A stretch of DNA of 64,000 nt from a virus (IMGVR_UViG_3300035438_001811:1-64000); one strand, 5' to 3'; shown: positions 15,749 to 23,662, counted from the stretch's first letter. Numbers and translations: made by a program. The notes: generated by a model from the sequence alone, not told the origin.

Positions 15749-16750
15749 TTAAGCTTGCAATACCGCAGGGGCGCAATGCTGAGATTTTCGGGTAGCCTTG
15801 CTAATACGTCGTCTCAATCCAGTGCATCCTAGTAGCTGCTTAGCGTCTTCTTCAAGGTTATAGATATTAGTGTGGACTTGGTACAATTCGCGATCGCCTT
15901 TAAAACGCAAATAATGCTTTTCGCCTAAATTATGTTCTAGCCAAAATTCAGGAGTTCTTATTGCATCGTTGCTTGGGTAGCAAATTTGTACACACTCAAT
16001 AGATGGTAAGTCCTTAATTGCCTTAAGGTGCTTTCTAATCGTTTGAGGTGTCCGATTAACTAAATTAGCTATAGTCTCTTGAGAAACGCCATAAGGCACG
16101 AATTGACGGTTAACCAGTAAAAACCTAGTTCCAAGTACCTTTCTAAAAGCCTTGATGCCTGATGCTTTCTCTACCTTTTCTTTAGGGAGATTGCGATCGC
16201 TTAGAATTGACACGTTTTTAAAAATCTTGGATGGTTTAACTACCCGTCTGGTTATTTTCTTTCCTTGGTTTAATTCATTCTCCTCCTTGGTTTTGCGTAA
16301 AGCTCCTTGCTGTGCATTGCGTTGCTTTTGAGCAGCAGTGGCTCTAATGTTATGCGTCCGAATATTATCAAGCTCAGTAGCTTTCTCTTCGTGTATAGCG
16401 CCTAAATTAGATATACCAAGCTCAGAGCAAAGCTTAGTTAAAGCAGAATAGACAAGCCTCACACAATTACCTTTAATCTCAAGCATCCAGAAAACACCTA
16501 ACTTTAGAGCTAAGCGTAAATTCTTTTTAATTGTGGATTCTTTGCGCTTTAAGGTAGTTGCGATCGTCGGGATGTCTAAAACTACAATGCCAGCACCTTT
16601 CCCTTTTTCTCCAGACTTGCCACGCTTTACAAATGACTGCCTATCATAAGAGCGCACAAACAAATACAGCAATTTAACCAAGTGAGGTAATTTATCACTT
16701 TGGCTAAATGCTGTGTATATTGTCGTGTAGTTATGGTAAGATTGTGTCAT
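15749..16750 (-). CDS. winged-helix DNA-binding protein, possible replication initiator
   Basis: 333 residues. An N-terminal winged-helix-like domain (LPHLVKLLYLFVRSYD, IATTLKRKESTIKKNLRLAL) is followed by a long basic linker. A second HTH (SQETIANLVNRTPQTIRKHL) lies at about 225-245, and the Arg/Lys-rich C-terminus ends in CAPAVLQA. A duplicated winged helix is common in plasmid and phage replication initiators, but no Rep catalytic motif is visible, so a transcription regulator is equally possible. Confidence 0.5.
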   Translation of the reverse strand: MTQSYHNYTTIYTAFSQSDKLPHLVKLLYLFVRSYDRQSFVKRGKSGEKGKGAGIVVLDIPTIATTLKRKESTIKKNLRLALKLGVFWMLEIKGNCVRLVYSALTKLCSELGISNLGAIHEEKATELDNIRTHNIRATAAQKQRNAQQGALRKTKEENELNQGKKITRRVVKPSKIFKNVSILSDRNLPKEKVEKASGIKAFRKVLGTRFLLVNRQFVPYGVSQETIANLVNRTPQTIRKHLKAIKDLPSIECVQICYPSNDAIRTPEFWLEHNLGEKHYLRFKGDRELYQVHTNIYNLEEDAKQLLGCTGLRRRISKATRKSQHCAPAVLQA

Positions 16751-16844
16751 TCGACTGCGGTAACAGTTGGATATCCTGCGCTTTTACAAGTAAGTTACTT
16801 AATGCCTGAGAACATTAAATAACCAGCAGTGAAGTTATATTAAC

Positions 16845-16877
16845 ATAAAAAAGCCCGATCAAATGATCGGGCTTTTT
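16845..16877. terminator. rho-independent terminator
   Basis: AAAAAAGCCCGATCA and TGATCGGGCTTTTTT form a perfect stem with a short loop, directly 3' of the gene ending at 16880 on the minus strand. The flanking A and T tracts allow action in both directions. Confidence 0.85.
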
Positions 16878-16879
16878 TA

Positions 16880-17281
16880 TTAAGCAGCTACCAGCTCAGC
16901 TTTTATCTGTTGCAATGATTGCTTAAATTCTCCGTAGGCATACGGCTCAAAGTTTTTGATCGCAGCGCTGACTAGATCTAAATCACCAATTTTAAAAGCT
17001 TGCTGCAATTCGTTGTATGCGATCGCCTCATTGAGATCGCCATGGTTGAATGGGGTTAAATTAAAATCTGGGTAATCAGCTATTAATTGTTCCCATCGGT
17101 TTAAGCAATCTTCACAGGTGCGAAATTCTAAACTTGAGTTACCCCAAATTCCTTGTACGAATTGATGCACTGTACCTTTGCTAAGTATCGCGTTACATTC
17201 ACAGCATTCATAATCTTTGCGCCCTTTGACCATCCGCATAGTTTTACATCTGCAAGCGCCTGTTAGTGGTTGTTTTCTCAT
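16880..17281 (-). CDS. cysteine-rich hypothetical protein
   Basis: 133 residues. The N-terminal half has four CxxC or CxC elements (CRCKTM, CCECNA, CEDC) that probably bind zinc. The rest is helical and acidic (FNHGDLNEAIAYNELQQAF). A truncated copy of its 5' end lies at 13176-13270. Function unknown. Confidence 0.6.
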   Translation of the reverse strand: MRKQPLTGACRCKTMRMVKGRKDYECCECNAILSKGTVHQFVQGIWGNSSLEFRTCEDCLNRWEQLIADYPDFNLTPFNHGDLNEAIAYNELQQAFKIGDLDLVSAAIKNFEPYAYGEFKQSLQQIKAELVAA

Positions 17282-17351
17282 TGTTTAACTCCTTTGCTTG
17301 TATGAGATTTTACCACTCAGGAAAAGATGAAAACAATCTGTCGCAAGTATT

Positions 17352-17918
17352 TTATAAAGAAGCTTTTAACTCCTTAAGTTCTTTCCTTAGCCTAGCGTTT
17401 TCAGCTTTAAGCCCGTTGCGCTCAGCTTTGCGATTGCCATTACGTTCTTGTCTAATTGCAGTCTTAGCGGCTTTCTTGGCTATCAAGTGAAAAGTATTAT
17501 CCTTGGTTTTCTTGTCTACCATCTTTTTTAAATCTGAAGCATCCGCAACGATCGCAACGATTTGAGGTTTCTTGATTTCACGAATATTCAGCGCCGCCCG
17601 AACTTTGGTAATGAGTAGATCTGGATGCTTAACCTGTGCATTGGTGAATCGCAAAACGATAAAGCCATAGCTCTCTAAATTCTTGGTGCGCTTTGCGTCT
17701 TTGGTTTTTTGGTTGCGAGATGAATGGTAACCGCCATCAATTTCAATTAGTACCTTTGTGCCAGCAATCCTAAGATCGGGATAGTAACCATATAAGCATT
17801 GGTTATGAATTACTGAAAAGCCGTGATCTTCCAGAATCTTCTTAGCTTTAAATTCTGATGAAGTTTTGGGCGGTTCCCATTTAGGATCGTATGATTCCCG
17901 TGGTTTAGTTCGTGTCAT
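17352..17918 (-). CDS. DUF559/Vsr-like PD-(D/E)XK nuclease
   Basis: 188 residues. SSEFKAKKILEDHGF, then YYPDLRI (D48) and LIEIDGGYH (E59, D61, H65), with LESYGFIVLRFTN, is the very-short-patch-repair-like nuclease core of DUF559. A Lys-rich coiled coil (about 130-188) follows. It may nick or process DNA in recombination or mismatch repair. It is a stand-alone gene with a strong terminator upstream at 18025. Confidence 0.7.
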   Translation of the reverse strand: MTRTKPRESYDPKWEPPKTSSEFKAKKILEDHGFSVIHNQCLYGYYPDLRIAGTKVLIEIDGGYHSSRNQKTKDAKRTKNLESYGFIVLRFTNAQVKHPDLLITKVRAALNIREIKKPQIVAIVADASDLKKMVDKKTKDNTFHLIAKKAAKTAIRQERNGNRKAERNGLKAENARLRKELKELKASL

Positions 17919-18024
17919 AATTAAATTGTTGCCTAGTAATAGTAGGTAGCAGTGCTTAGGGTGATTTGTCGTGATTTCACTTTAAGCACACTAATATTTT
18001 ATCAGTTTTTAGCCCCTCAAGATT

Positions 18025-18073
18025 AAAAAGTAAAGCCCCCTCTACTGATTTCGGTAGAGGGGGCTTTACTTTT
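18025..18073. terminator. strong bidirectional terminator
   Basis: AAAGTAAAGCCCCCTCTAC and GTAGAGGGGGCTTTACTTTT form a long perfect stem around TGATTTCG. It separates the DUF559 gene from the micropeptide unit. Confidence 0.9.
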
Positions 18074-18227
18074 ATGCTTTATTTCATTAATCCGTAAGTA
18101 CAGATATCCTTTCGAGATAGCCTCTCACAGGACAGTAGCGAACTGTCAAAGCTTGATTTATTTTATTATCAATCTATTTTGCATATACTGCAATAATAAA
18201 AGTGCAAAACCACATAGAACCACTGCC

Positions 18228-18284
18228 ATGAAGATGAAACCGCCCAAGCCAAAAGGTAAGCCTAAGCCTAAGCCTTATAAGTAA
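18228..18284 (+). CDS. 18-residue Lys/Pro micropeptide
   Basis: MKMKPPKPKGKPKPKPYK, with alternating Lys and Pro. A strong terminator lies directly downstream (18287-18325) and another just upstream (18025-18073), so this looks like its own transcript. GCATATACTGCAATAAT at 18181-18197 could hold a -10 box. The regular composition and isolation favour a real product, but no Shine-Dalgarno is evident. Confidence 0.45.
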   Translation: MKMKPPKPKGKPKPKPYK

Positions 18285-18286
18285 GC

Positions 18287-18325
18287 AAAAGAGAGAGCGA
18301 TCAATGCGATCGCTCTCTCTTTTTT
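18287..18325 (+). terminator. rho-independent terminator
   Basis: GAGAGAGCGATC and GATCGCTCTCTC pair perfectly around AATGC, followed by a T tract. It ends the micropeptide transcript. Confidence 0.9.
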
Positions 18326-18342
18326 GTTTGTTGGATGTTTAC

Positions 18343-18528
18343 TTAATCAATCGCGATAGATTGCGGTACGATTTCTACCCCCCATTTACCGCCTACTGGA
18401 TAAATCCTAGCTCCTTTGTTTTTAGCGAAAGCTAATTTTAAAGCTTGATCTTGAGTTGGTGCGTTGACAGACTCACGCCATCCGTATACGTCATTAACGG
18501 TGTATTCCCAATATTTTGTTTGTGTCAT
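18343..18528 (-). CDS. hypothetical small protein
   Basis: 61 residues (MTQTKYWEYTVNDVYGWRES). APTQDQALKLAFAKNKGARI followed by WGVEIVPQ suggests a small beta-alpha-beta fold. It is the last gene of a three-gene unit controlled from 19.0 kb. Confidence 0.5.
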   Translation of the reverse strand: MTQTKYWEYTVNDVYGWRESVNAPTQDQALKLAFAKNKGARIYPVGGKWGVEIVPQSIAID

Positions 18529-18534
18529 GATTGC

Positions 18535-18762
18535 TTACCTGATTGAGTTATACAAATCGATTGCAGCGTGAAAATCATAAAGCACATTAGAGCCGCTTTT
18601 GACTTCTAGTAAATCGCCACGATTGCGATCGCAAACCACAAAATACACATCCTTGGTAATTGGATTGGCGACCATCCATAAACGCTTTGTGCTAGCACTT
18701 GCCAGCATTGTCGCTGCTTGAAATTCTTGGAAATCTTGTACTGAGATTTGATGTGATGTCAT
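18535..18762 (-). CDS. hypothetical small protein
   Basis: 75 residues. The centre WMVANPITKDVYFVVCDRNR is beta-like. It shares the leader style AxGATTGCTTAC with its neighbour at 18343, so the two were probably duplicated or co-mobilised. No family recognised. Confidence 0.5.
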   Translation of the reverse strand: MTSHQISVQDFQEFQAATMLASASTKRLWMVANPITKDVYFVVCDRNRGDLLEVKSGSNVLYDFHAAIDLYNSIR

Positions 18763-18820
18763 GATTGCTTACTCTCGTAATATTTAATAAATAGGCAATG
18801 CGTCTTTAGCTGCTTAGTGG

Positions 18821-18982
18821 TTAATCTTCGGAAACATAAAGACGACCGTAGCCATTCTTCCTGTAGTTAGCAGCTACAAAATCAGTAGCAGCTTCGTAGG
18901 TTTTGAAAATAGTAACCACTTCGCTTTTATGTGCGGGGTTGACGTTTGATTCTTGTTCACGGACTGAGTATGTAGCGGTCAT
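18821..18982 (-). CDS. hypothetical small protein, first gene left of the switch
   Basis: 53 residues from ATG 18982 (MTATYSVREQESNVNPAHK), preceded by AAAGGAG. FKTYEAATDFVAANYRKNG resembles a small stress-type fold. Its promoter overlaps the TGATTAGT operators, so it is probably controlled by the XRE protein at 19150. Confidence 0.55.
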   Translation of the reverse strand: MTATYSVREQESNVNPAHKSEVVTIFKTYEAATDFVAANYRKNGYGRLYVSED

Positions 18983-19029
18983 TTGTTTAGCTCCTTTGCT
19001 TATCTGTATATACATTACTACTCATTAAA

Positions 19030-19135
19030 TGATTAGTCAATATACCAATGATTAGTATTATCAGTACTTTTAGTCATTTTATATAAGTAAAAGCTAGTCA
19101 ATAAATGACTAGTAGGTAGTATGATAATGATTAGT
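19030..19135. promoter_or_regulatory. divergent operator-promoter region
   Basis: TGATTAGT occurs at 19030-19037, 19049-19056 and 19128-19135. A perfect inverted pair CTAGTCA/TGACTAG lies at 19094-19112 and a half-site TAGTCA at 19071. A minus-strand -35 TTGACT overlaps the first site. This is the layout of a lambda-type or P22-type repressor switch between divergent genes. Confidence 0.75.
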
Positions 19136-19149
19136 TACTCAAGAGGGTT

Positions 19150-19350
19150 ATGAAATTAGATCTTAAAAGTTTACGCAGGAAGCAATCGTTAACTCAAAAA
19201 CAGCTAGCAGAGCTTTGCAATACTTCGACTCAGAAGATATCAAGGCTTGAGCAAGATCGGTTTGAGTATTTAGAGCGTGATTTGATTGACGCTCTATGTG
19301 CAGTGCTTTACTGCAAGGTTGGTGATTTGATTAAGGTGGAAAGAATATGA
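19150..19350 (+). CDS. XRE-family repressor
   Basis: 66 residues, a single Cro/CI-type helix-turn-helix (LRRKQSLTQKQLAELCNTST, then QKISRLEQDRFEYLERD). It lacks a C-terminal oligomerisation or cleavage domain, so it resembles Cro or a small plasmid repressor. AAGAGGG precedes its start. It probably binds the TGATTAGT sites just upstream and controls both arms. Confidence 0.8.
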   Translation: MKLDLKSLRRKQSLTQKQLAELCNTSTQKISRLEQDRFEYLERDLIDALCAVLYCKVGDLIKVERI

Positions 19351-19874
19351 CGCTAGTTGATTGGGAAATTGAAAAGCTTTGCAGTCGTGGCGTTATTGTG
19401 CCTTTTGACAAAGCAATGCTTAACCCACAATCCCTCGATGTGCGGATAGGCTACACGCTCAAAACTGAAAATAACTGGCTTAAGCGATGGTTGACAGGTC
19501 AAGAGTTTACGACTCATGACTTGACCAAATACTCAGAATCAAACCCGTTTTGGGTATCGCCACTAAGCTTTATACTGACCTGCACTTATGAGACGTTTAA
19601 CATGCCGCCTAATTACTCAGCGGAATTTAGGCTTAAGTCAAGTAGAGGGCGATCAGGATGGGGTCATGTACTTGCTGTTTGGATTGATGGTGGATTTAAT
19701 AATTCAAAGCTGACTTTGGAGTTGCTTAATCATCGTCTTTGGGCTTGGCAACCTATCTATCCACTTATGAGGATCGGACAGATTGTTTTTGCTGAGACGG
19801 CTTGTCCTAGGCATGATTACTCAAAGACTGGACGGTATAACGGTGATTTAGATACAACGGAGAGTAAAGGATAA
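19347..19874 (+). CDS. dcd: dCTP deaminase / dUTPase-family protein
   Basis: 175 residues. It shows LNPQSLDVRIG (25-35), LKSSRGRSG (96-104), LTLELLNH with E125, and RIGQIVF (142-148), followed by a GRYNGD end. These match the trimeric dCTP deaminase/dUTPase fold, which lowers dCTP or dUTP and feeds dTTP synthesis. It overlaps the repressor stop by four bases, so repressor and enzyme share one message. Confidence 0.8.
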   Translation: MTLVDWEIEKLCSRGVIVPFDKAMLNPQSLDVRIGYTLKTENNWLKRWLTGQEFTTHDLTKYSESNPFWVSPLSFILTCTYETFNMPPNYSAEFRLKSSRGRSGWGHVLAVWIDGGFNNSKLTLELLNHRLWAWQPIYPLMRIGQIVFAETACPRHDYSKTGRYNGDLDTTESKG

Positions 19875-20059
19875 TGACTAAAAACATTAACGATTACAAC
19901 TCAATTCCGCCTACTGAATACCGCAAATTCCTAGATGAGATTGCGAGGCAGATTAAATATGCTAATAGTTTGCGTTGTCCAGACAGTGAGCGCCTCCCAA
20001 TTTTGCGGGGTGCTTTGAAGATTTTGCTAAGTAATGCTGGTGAAACTAATGAACTTTGA
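19874..20059 (+). CDS. hypothetical small protein
   Basis: 61 residues (MTKNINDYNSIPPTEYRKFL), helical, with ILRGALKILLSNAGETNEL. It overlaps the dcd stop by one base and the next start by 11, so translation is coupled. No family recognised. Confidence 0.55.
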   Translation: MTKNINDYNSIPPTEYRKFLDEIARQIKYANSLRCPDSERLPILRGALKILLSNAGETNEL

Positions 20060-20300
20060 GCAAAAACTAGATGCTGTACTAGATTCAATTCGCAAAATGT
20101 TGCTTGATAAAAACCGCAAATATGGCAACTCAGCACTAAGCCCAATTCGTGTATTTAGCAAAGCTGAACCATTGGAGCAAATCGCGGTAAGGATGGATGA
20201 CAAGCTTTCTCGCATCAAGAGCGCTCAAGGTGACGATCTAGAAGATGCAAAACTTGATTTAATTGGATATTTAATATTAGAGGCGATCGCAAAATTATGA
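20049..20300 (+). CDS. Nmad1 (DUF1599) nucleotide-modification-associated protein
   Basis: 83 residues from ATG 20049. DKNRKYGNSALSPIRVFSK, then VRMDDKLSRIKSAQ and AKLDLIGYLILEAIAKL, are the conserved blocks of DUF1599/Nmad1, a family found in phages near nucleotide-metabolism genes. Its place two genes after a dCTP deaminase fits a role in nucleotide pools or modified bases. Confidence 0.7.
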   Translation: MNFEQKLDAVLDSIRKMLLDKNRKYGNSALSPIRVFSKAEPLEQIAVRMDDKLSRIKSAQGDDLEDAKLDLIGYLILEAIAKL

Positions 20301-20584
20301 CTAATGAAGAAATTAACCTCGCAGTTGCAGCAATCGCGGGATGCACAGATATTGAAATTCCAAATTATGCCGAGAGCTTGGATGCGATTGTCAAGGTGTT
20401 TGATCGTTTGGATTTAGATTGGAATATAGGTAAGGATTGTGATGCTTACAGCCTTGTTAACGAAGGGTACGATCATCGTAATGCATTTGGGGAAACACCC
20501 GCACTCGCGCTTTGTAATCTGCTATTAAAAATAAACCCCACTCCGATCGCGCCGCCTCAGGTTGCGATTATTGATGATGATTGA
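20297..20584 (+). CDS. phage ABA-sandwich domain protein
   Basis: 95 residues. NYAESLDAIVKVFDRLDLDW, then DAYSLVNEG and GETPALALCNLLLKI, is the signature of the small phage ABA-sandwich (DUF2591-like) domain. Its role is unknown. It overlaps the Nmad1 stop by four bases. Confidence 0.6.
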   Translation: MTNEEINLAVAAIAGCTDIEIPNYAESLDAIVKVFDRLDLDWNIGKDCDAYSLVNEGYDHRNAFGETPALALCNLLLKINPTPIAPPQVAIIDDD

Positions 20585-20595
20585 GAGCATGATTA

Positions 20596-21075
20596 ATGCA
20601 AGAAATTGAACGAGCCAAACTCATCGGCTTTTTCGATGCCCATCGCGGCTCTTACTCCCTCCGCTACATCGAAATATGTACTCAAATCAATACGAGCGCA
20701 TTGCGCTTACTCCTTCAAAGCCAACAGATGATCATGGGTAACTGGCTACTTCAAACAGGCGCAACTTTGTATTCCTATTGGAGCGCAAACGTAACCAGAA
20801 TCGAAGAAGGATTTATTGCTGATGCTTTACTCAAGTTTGCTGAATCGCCATACCTAGGCGGTCAATCTGGGACAGGGTGCGGACTATGCTCTATGCAATT
20901 CTGGTTTGAGACTGCGGACGGCGATCGCGGTGAGTTTATGCAGATTACTCCACACGCTCAAAAGTTAAGCGATCGCGCCTCTGAATCTCATGCAAGATAT
21001 AAGCAATATCTTGAAGATTACAAAGGCTTTCTCGCGGATTCTAAGAGCGATATTAGGAGTTTGCTAAATGGATAA
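20596..21075 (+). CDS. Cas7/Csf2-like RAMP protein, short
   Basis: 159 residues. NVTRIEEGFIADALLKFAES is followed by PYLGGQSGTGCGLCS (85-99), the glycine-rich loop typical of the C-terminal half of Cas7-family RAMP proteins such as type IV Csf2. The expected N-terminal half is missing, so it is about half the usual length. If the reading is right, it is a fragment or a reduced RNA-binding backbone protein. A Cas5/Csf3-like gene lies two genes downstream. Confidence 0.45.
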   Translation: MQEIERAKLIGFFDAHRGSYSLRYIEICTQINTSALRLLLQSQQMIMGNWLLQTGATLYSYWSANVTRIEEGFIADALLKFAESPYLGGQSGTGCGLCSMQFWFETADGDRGEFMQITPHAQKLSDRASESHARYKQYLEDYKGFLADSKSDIRSLLNG

Positions 21076-21898
21076 TATTGGCTTAGCGTATCAAATCGAA
21101 AATTTGATTGGTGACAGTTTTAGCAACATTGTTTATTTTATTAAAGTAGATGAATGGCTTGTGAAAATTGGCAGCGCTTCAAATTTTGCTAATTTTGAGA
21201 AGAGGTTTGAAGAGTGTTCAAGATGGGTTGCTAAACCTGAATTGATAGGGTTTGTTTACTGTGATCGCAAAGCAGAAAAATTGATTCACAACCTTTTAAC
21301 TTCTTTTCGGGTTCAATCAAAAGGAAGGGAAATTTTTACGTTAGAGCATGACGTAAAAAGATATATATCCAAATGGTGTGACAATCAATTTAGCGTAAGT
21401 AGCTGGTGTACTTACAATAGTTCTTGGTCTTTTCAAAAACATCTGGAGTATTTAGATGAATTAATGAAAGATGCTCAAAACGAAAATCAGAAAAACTTTT
21501 TGAATGCTACCAAAGAGAATGCAAATAAAAAGGCATTAGAGCAAATTGGATTGCATGAGTTCCTAGACTTTGTTTTATCTGGCAACACATGGCACATTGT
21601 TGAAGAGAATGGCGCTATTAATGGCACGCCCGAAGTGATCACTTTTGCTCAGAAACTCAAAGATTTGCGAAAAGGCGGCGAATTGACAGAGCTTGGTATT
21701 CATTTAACCTGTGGGTATGAGTCAAACTTAACTTCATACATTGGAGCCATGCTGACATGGCTTGGCTTAGCTAGAACATCTAAGCAAAAAACCATCAATA
21801 AAAAACGGGTGCGAATATATCAACTGCATCAGCAAGAAGAACAAGAAGAATACGGCAATGAAGACGCTTTTAACTGGGATGTATTAACACCATGCTAA
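21068..21898 (+). CDS. T5orf172/MUG113 (GIY-YIG-like) domain protein
   Basis: 276 residues. The N-terminal 100 (IVYFIKVDEWLVKIGSASNF, KRFEECSRWV, KAEKLIHNLLTSFRV, GREIFTL) matches the T5orf172 branch of the GIY-YIG superfamily. The C-terminal part (about 165-260) contains a possible DNA-binding region (LRKGGELTELGIHLTCG, then MLTWLGLAR). It may be a nuclease or DNA-binding accessory. It overlaps both neighbours by seven to eight bases. Confidence 0.6.
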   Translation: MDNIGLAYQIENLIGDSFSNIVYFIKVDEWLVKIGSASNFANFEKRFEECSRWVAKPELIGFVYCDRKAEKLIHNLLTSFRVQSKGREIFTLEHDVKRYISKWCDNQFSVSSWCTYNSSWSFQKHLEYLDELMKDAQNENQKNFLNATKENANKKALEQIGLHEFLDFVLSGNTWHIVEENGAINGTPEVITFAQKLKDLRKGGELTELGIHLTCGYESNLTSYIGAMLTWLGLARTSKQKTINKKRVRIYQLHQQEEQEEYGNEDAFNWDVLTPC

Positions 21899-22350
21899 CC
21901 AATCTCCAAATAATTGCACACATGGCAACGCCGCTTGTTGCCTATGATGATTGGTCGCCTAGCTTTGATGCTCTGATTGAGTATCAGTTGCTAGATCGAT
22001 TAGGGTTAATCACGCCTAACCCAACGGCGGCTGACGCTGAAAAGAATTTACCCTTGATCTTTGGTGAGATGCCGATCGCCCGAAAGATGCTAAATGGTGA
22101 ATGGTATTGGGCGGTAAGCTCTCCTCATTACATTGAAAATCATCAGCAAATTTCGCAATATGTAAAGCGCTGGGATAAGCAAGAATTACACCTTGATTTA
22201 AAAGGGAAACGTGGCAAGTTTAGTGGTAGTGAAGGGCATTTTAAAGCCTATAAATTGCCTAAATACAACCGTGAAATGCAGTCTATACACTTAAATTGTA
22301 AAGAAATATTACAAAGTACTAGGCAGTATAGTACTAGCCTGTTATATTAG
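21892..22350 (+). CDS. Cas5/Csf3-like RAMP protein, C-terminally truncated
   Basis: 152 residues. LQIIAHMATPLVAYDDW and SFDALIEYQLLDRLG form the first RAMP strand-helix unit. GEWYWAVSSPHY, YVKRWDKQ and GHFKAYKLPKYNR follow, in the order seen in type IV Csf3/Cas5 proteins. The usual C-terminal half, with the late GKK and Gly-rich loop, is absent: the frame ends soon after the PKYNR block. A degraded or minimal protein is possible. Confidence 0.5.
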   Translation: MLTNLQIIAHMATPLVAYDDWSPSFDALIEYQLLDRLGLITPNPTAADAEKNLPLIFGEMPIARKMLNGEWYWAVSSPHYIENHQQISQYVKRWDKQELHLDLKGKRGKFSGSEGHFKAYKLPKYNREMQSIHLNCKEILQSTRQYSTSLLY

Positions 22351-22360
22351 GTACATACCA
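22312..22360 (+). promoter_or_regulatory. putative promoter with repeated GTACTAG
   Basis: AGTACTAG occurs at 22316 and 22331, before TGTTATATT, which looks like an extended -10 box. It overlaps the end of the Cas5-like gene and would drive the gene at 22378. Confidence 0.5.
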
Positions 22361-22377
22361 AACAAGAGGACAAGCAA

Positions 22378-22680
22378 ATGACTACCGCAACAGCAATCAA
22401 CCCAAGAACCGCGCTAAAAAACGAAATCTGCTTTACTTTTCAATCGCAGTTTCAAATCAAGCGCGAAACCTTACCCGCCGTGCTTGAAGCGATTAAAAAA
22501 ATTTCTAACTCAGCAGATATGTGGATTTGCGCTGGTAAGTATTTTTCGACCAGCGAAATGAAAAAAGCCGCTTGCGGTTTTGCTCGTCAGTTCAAAGATC
22601 TTGAATCCCCCAAAAAAGCTAAAAAGATTGACGAAGCAAAGATTGCTTTGGATACTTGGTTTGGCACAGATTTGTATTAA
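22378..22680 (+). CDS. hypothetical protein
   Basis: 100 residues. KRETLPAVLEAIKKISNSAD is followed by a basic helical tail (ESPKKAKKIDEAKIALD). Its leader (AAGAGGACAAGCAA before ATG) resembles those of several other small genes here. Family unknown. Confidence 0.55.
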   Translation: MTTATAINPRTALKNEICFTFQSQFQIKRETLPAVLEAIKKISNSADMWICAGKYFSTSEMKKAACGFARQFKDLESPKKAKKIDEAKIALDTWFGTDLY

Positions 22681-22738
22681 TCTAATCTCAATTAATCCCT
22701 AATAGGGATTCTCGCTAAATTTATCAAGCTCTTGCGAG

Positions 22739-23056
22739 ATGAGCGCTACCGAAAAGAAAGTTATGAAATGGGTTGCAAATTTTAACGGGCGTTTTAATGA
22801 AGGTGTAAAAGCCGTAGATTTTACTGAGTCAGAAATTCAATCCGCTATGGATTTTGCACAGGAAAAAGATCTTGAGCCAACTTACCAAGATTGTGAGCAT
22901 TTTTTAAAATCTATCTCTTGCCACATTATTGAAAAAGAAATGTCTTTTGAAGCTTTCCTTGCATGGATTTTAAAATATGATGATTTAGATCGAATTGAAG
23001 GTTGTTTTTCAAGGTATCAAGCGCGTCATTTTGATGGCGATTTAATTAAATGCTAA
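22739..23056 (+). CDS. hypothetical protein
   Basis: 105 residues, opening MSATEKKVMKWVANFNGRF. KAVDFTESEIQSAMDFAQEK suggests helices. It overlaps the next gene by seven bases. No family recognised. Confidence 0.5.
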   Translation: MSATEKKVMKWVANFNGRFNEGVKAVDFTESEIQSAMDFAQEKDLEPTYQDCEHFLKSISCHIIEKEMSFEAFLAWILKYDDLDRIEGCFSRYQARHFDGDLIKC

Positions 23057-23337
23057 ATCAATACGAACATTACACTCGCTTTGGCGCTGAGTTTACTTCT
23101 AATGGCTACAAAGCCCCAAGGCGATCGCTAACAAGTGGTGAGCGTCATGTACTCGCTATTTACAAATTACTCAAAGATGGTAAATGGCATACAGCCTCAG
23201 AGGTGATGCAAGTTACAGGCTCTAAATCTAAGCAGCATACCCGTAATTTTCTACGATCGCTAATGACTCCTTTAGGGCTTGCCAGTGGACAGCAAGGATA
23301 CTGCATGGTAAATCAAAACTCGATATTAGTTGTATAA
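23050..23337 (+). CDS. winged-helix-like protein
   Basis: 95 residues. SGERHVLAIYKLLKDGKWHT, then ASEVMQVTGSKSKQHTRNFL and a wing-like GLASGQQGYCMV, follow a winged-helix pattern. It probably binds DNA as a small regulator. It is the last gene of the plus-strand operon before the terminator at 23364. Confidence 0.55.
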   Translation: MLNQYEHYTRFGAEFTSNGYKAPRRSLTSGERHVLAIYKLLKDGKWHTASEVMQVTGSKSKQHTRNFLRSLMTPLGLASGQQGYCMVNQNSILVV

Positions 23338-23363
23338 TTTGCCTACTTTTTTGTAATAGCCAC

Positions 23364-23395
23364 AAAAAAGCCGATCATTTGATCGGCTTTTTTAT
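23364..23395. terminator. rho-independent terminator
   Basis: AAAAAAGCCGATCA and TGATCGGCTTTTTT form a perfect stem around TT. It closes the operon that begins at 19150 and can also act on the opposite strand. Confidence 0.9.
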
Positions 23396-23449
23396 TACAT
23401 ATCGATAATTAGGGAGCTAGCCCATATCTCATAGGTATAAGTTAGCCAT

Positions 23450-23662
23450 TTAGTTTCTCCTTAAATAATCTCGATTACTATGATTCGGGCGCGGCTCTTG
23501 CTGTGATTTGGTTAGAGTTGCCCTCATGCCTTCATCGATAAACCAATAGATCACCCTTGTTCTTTCGCCTCTACCCTTTGCGTGATCTGGCATAAGCTTA
23601 ATTAGCTCTGCAAGCTTGCTAGGGGTGATGACAATTTTTATCTCTATTGATTTATCATCCAT
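23450..23662 (-). CDS. small hypothetical protein, possible RHH
   Basis: 70 residues. EIKIVITPSKLAELIKLM begins like a ribbon strand, and RTRVIYWFIDEGMRAT could be the second helix of a ribbon-helix-helix. It lies two bases after the gene at 23665. Confidence 0.4.
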   Translation of the reverse strand: MDDKSIEIKIVITPSKLAELIKLMPDHAKGRGERTRVIYWFIDEGMRATLTKSQQEPRPNHSNRDYLRRN

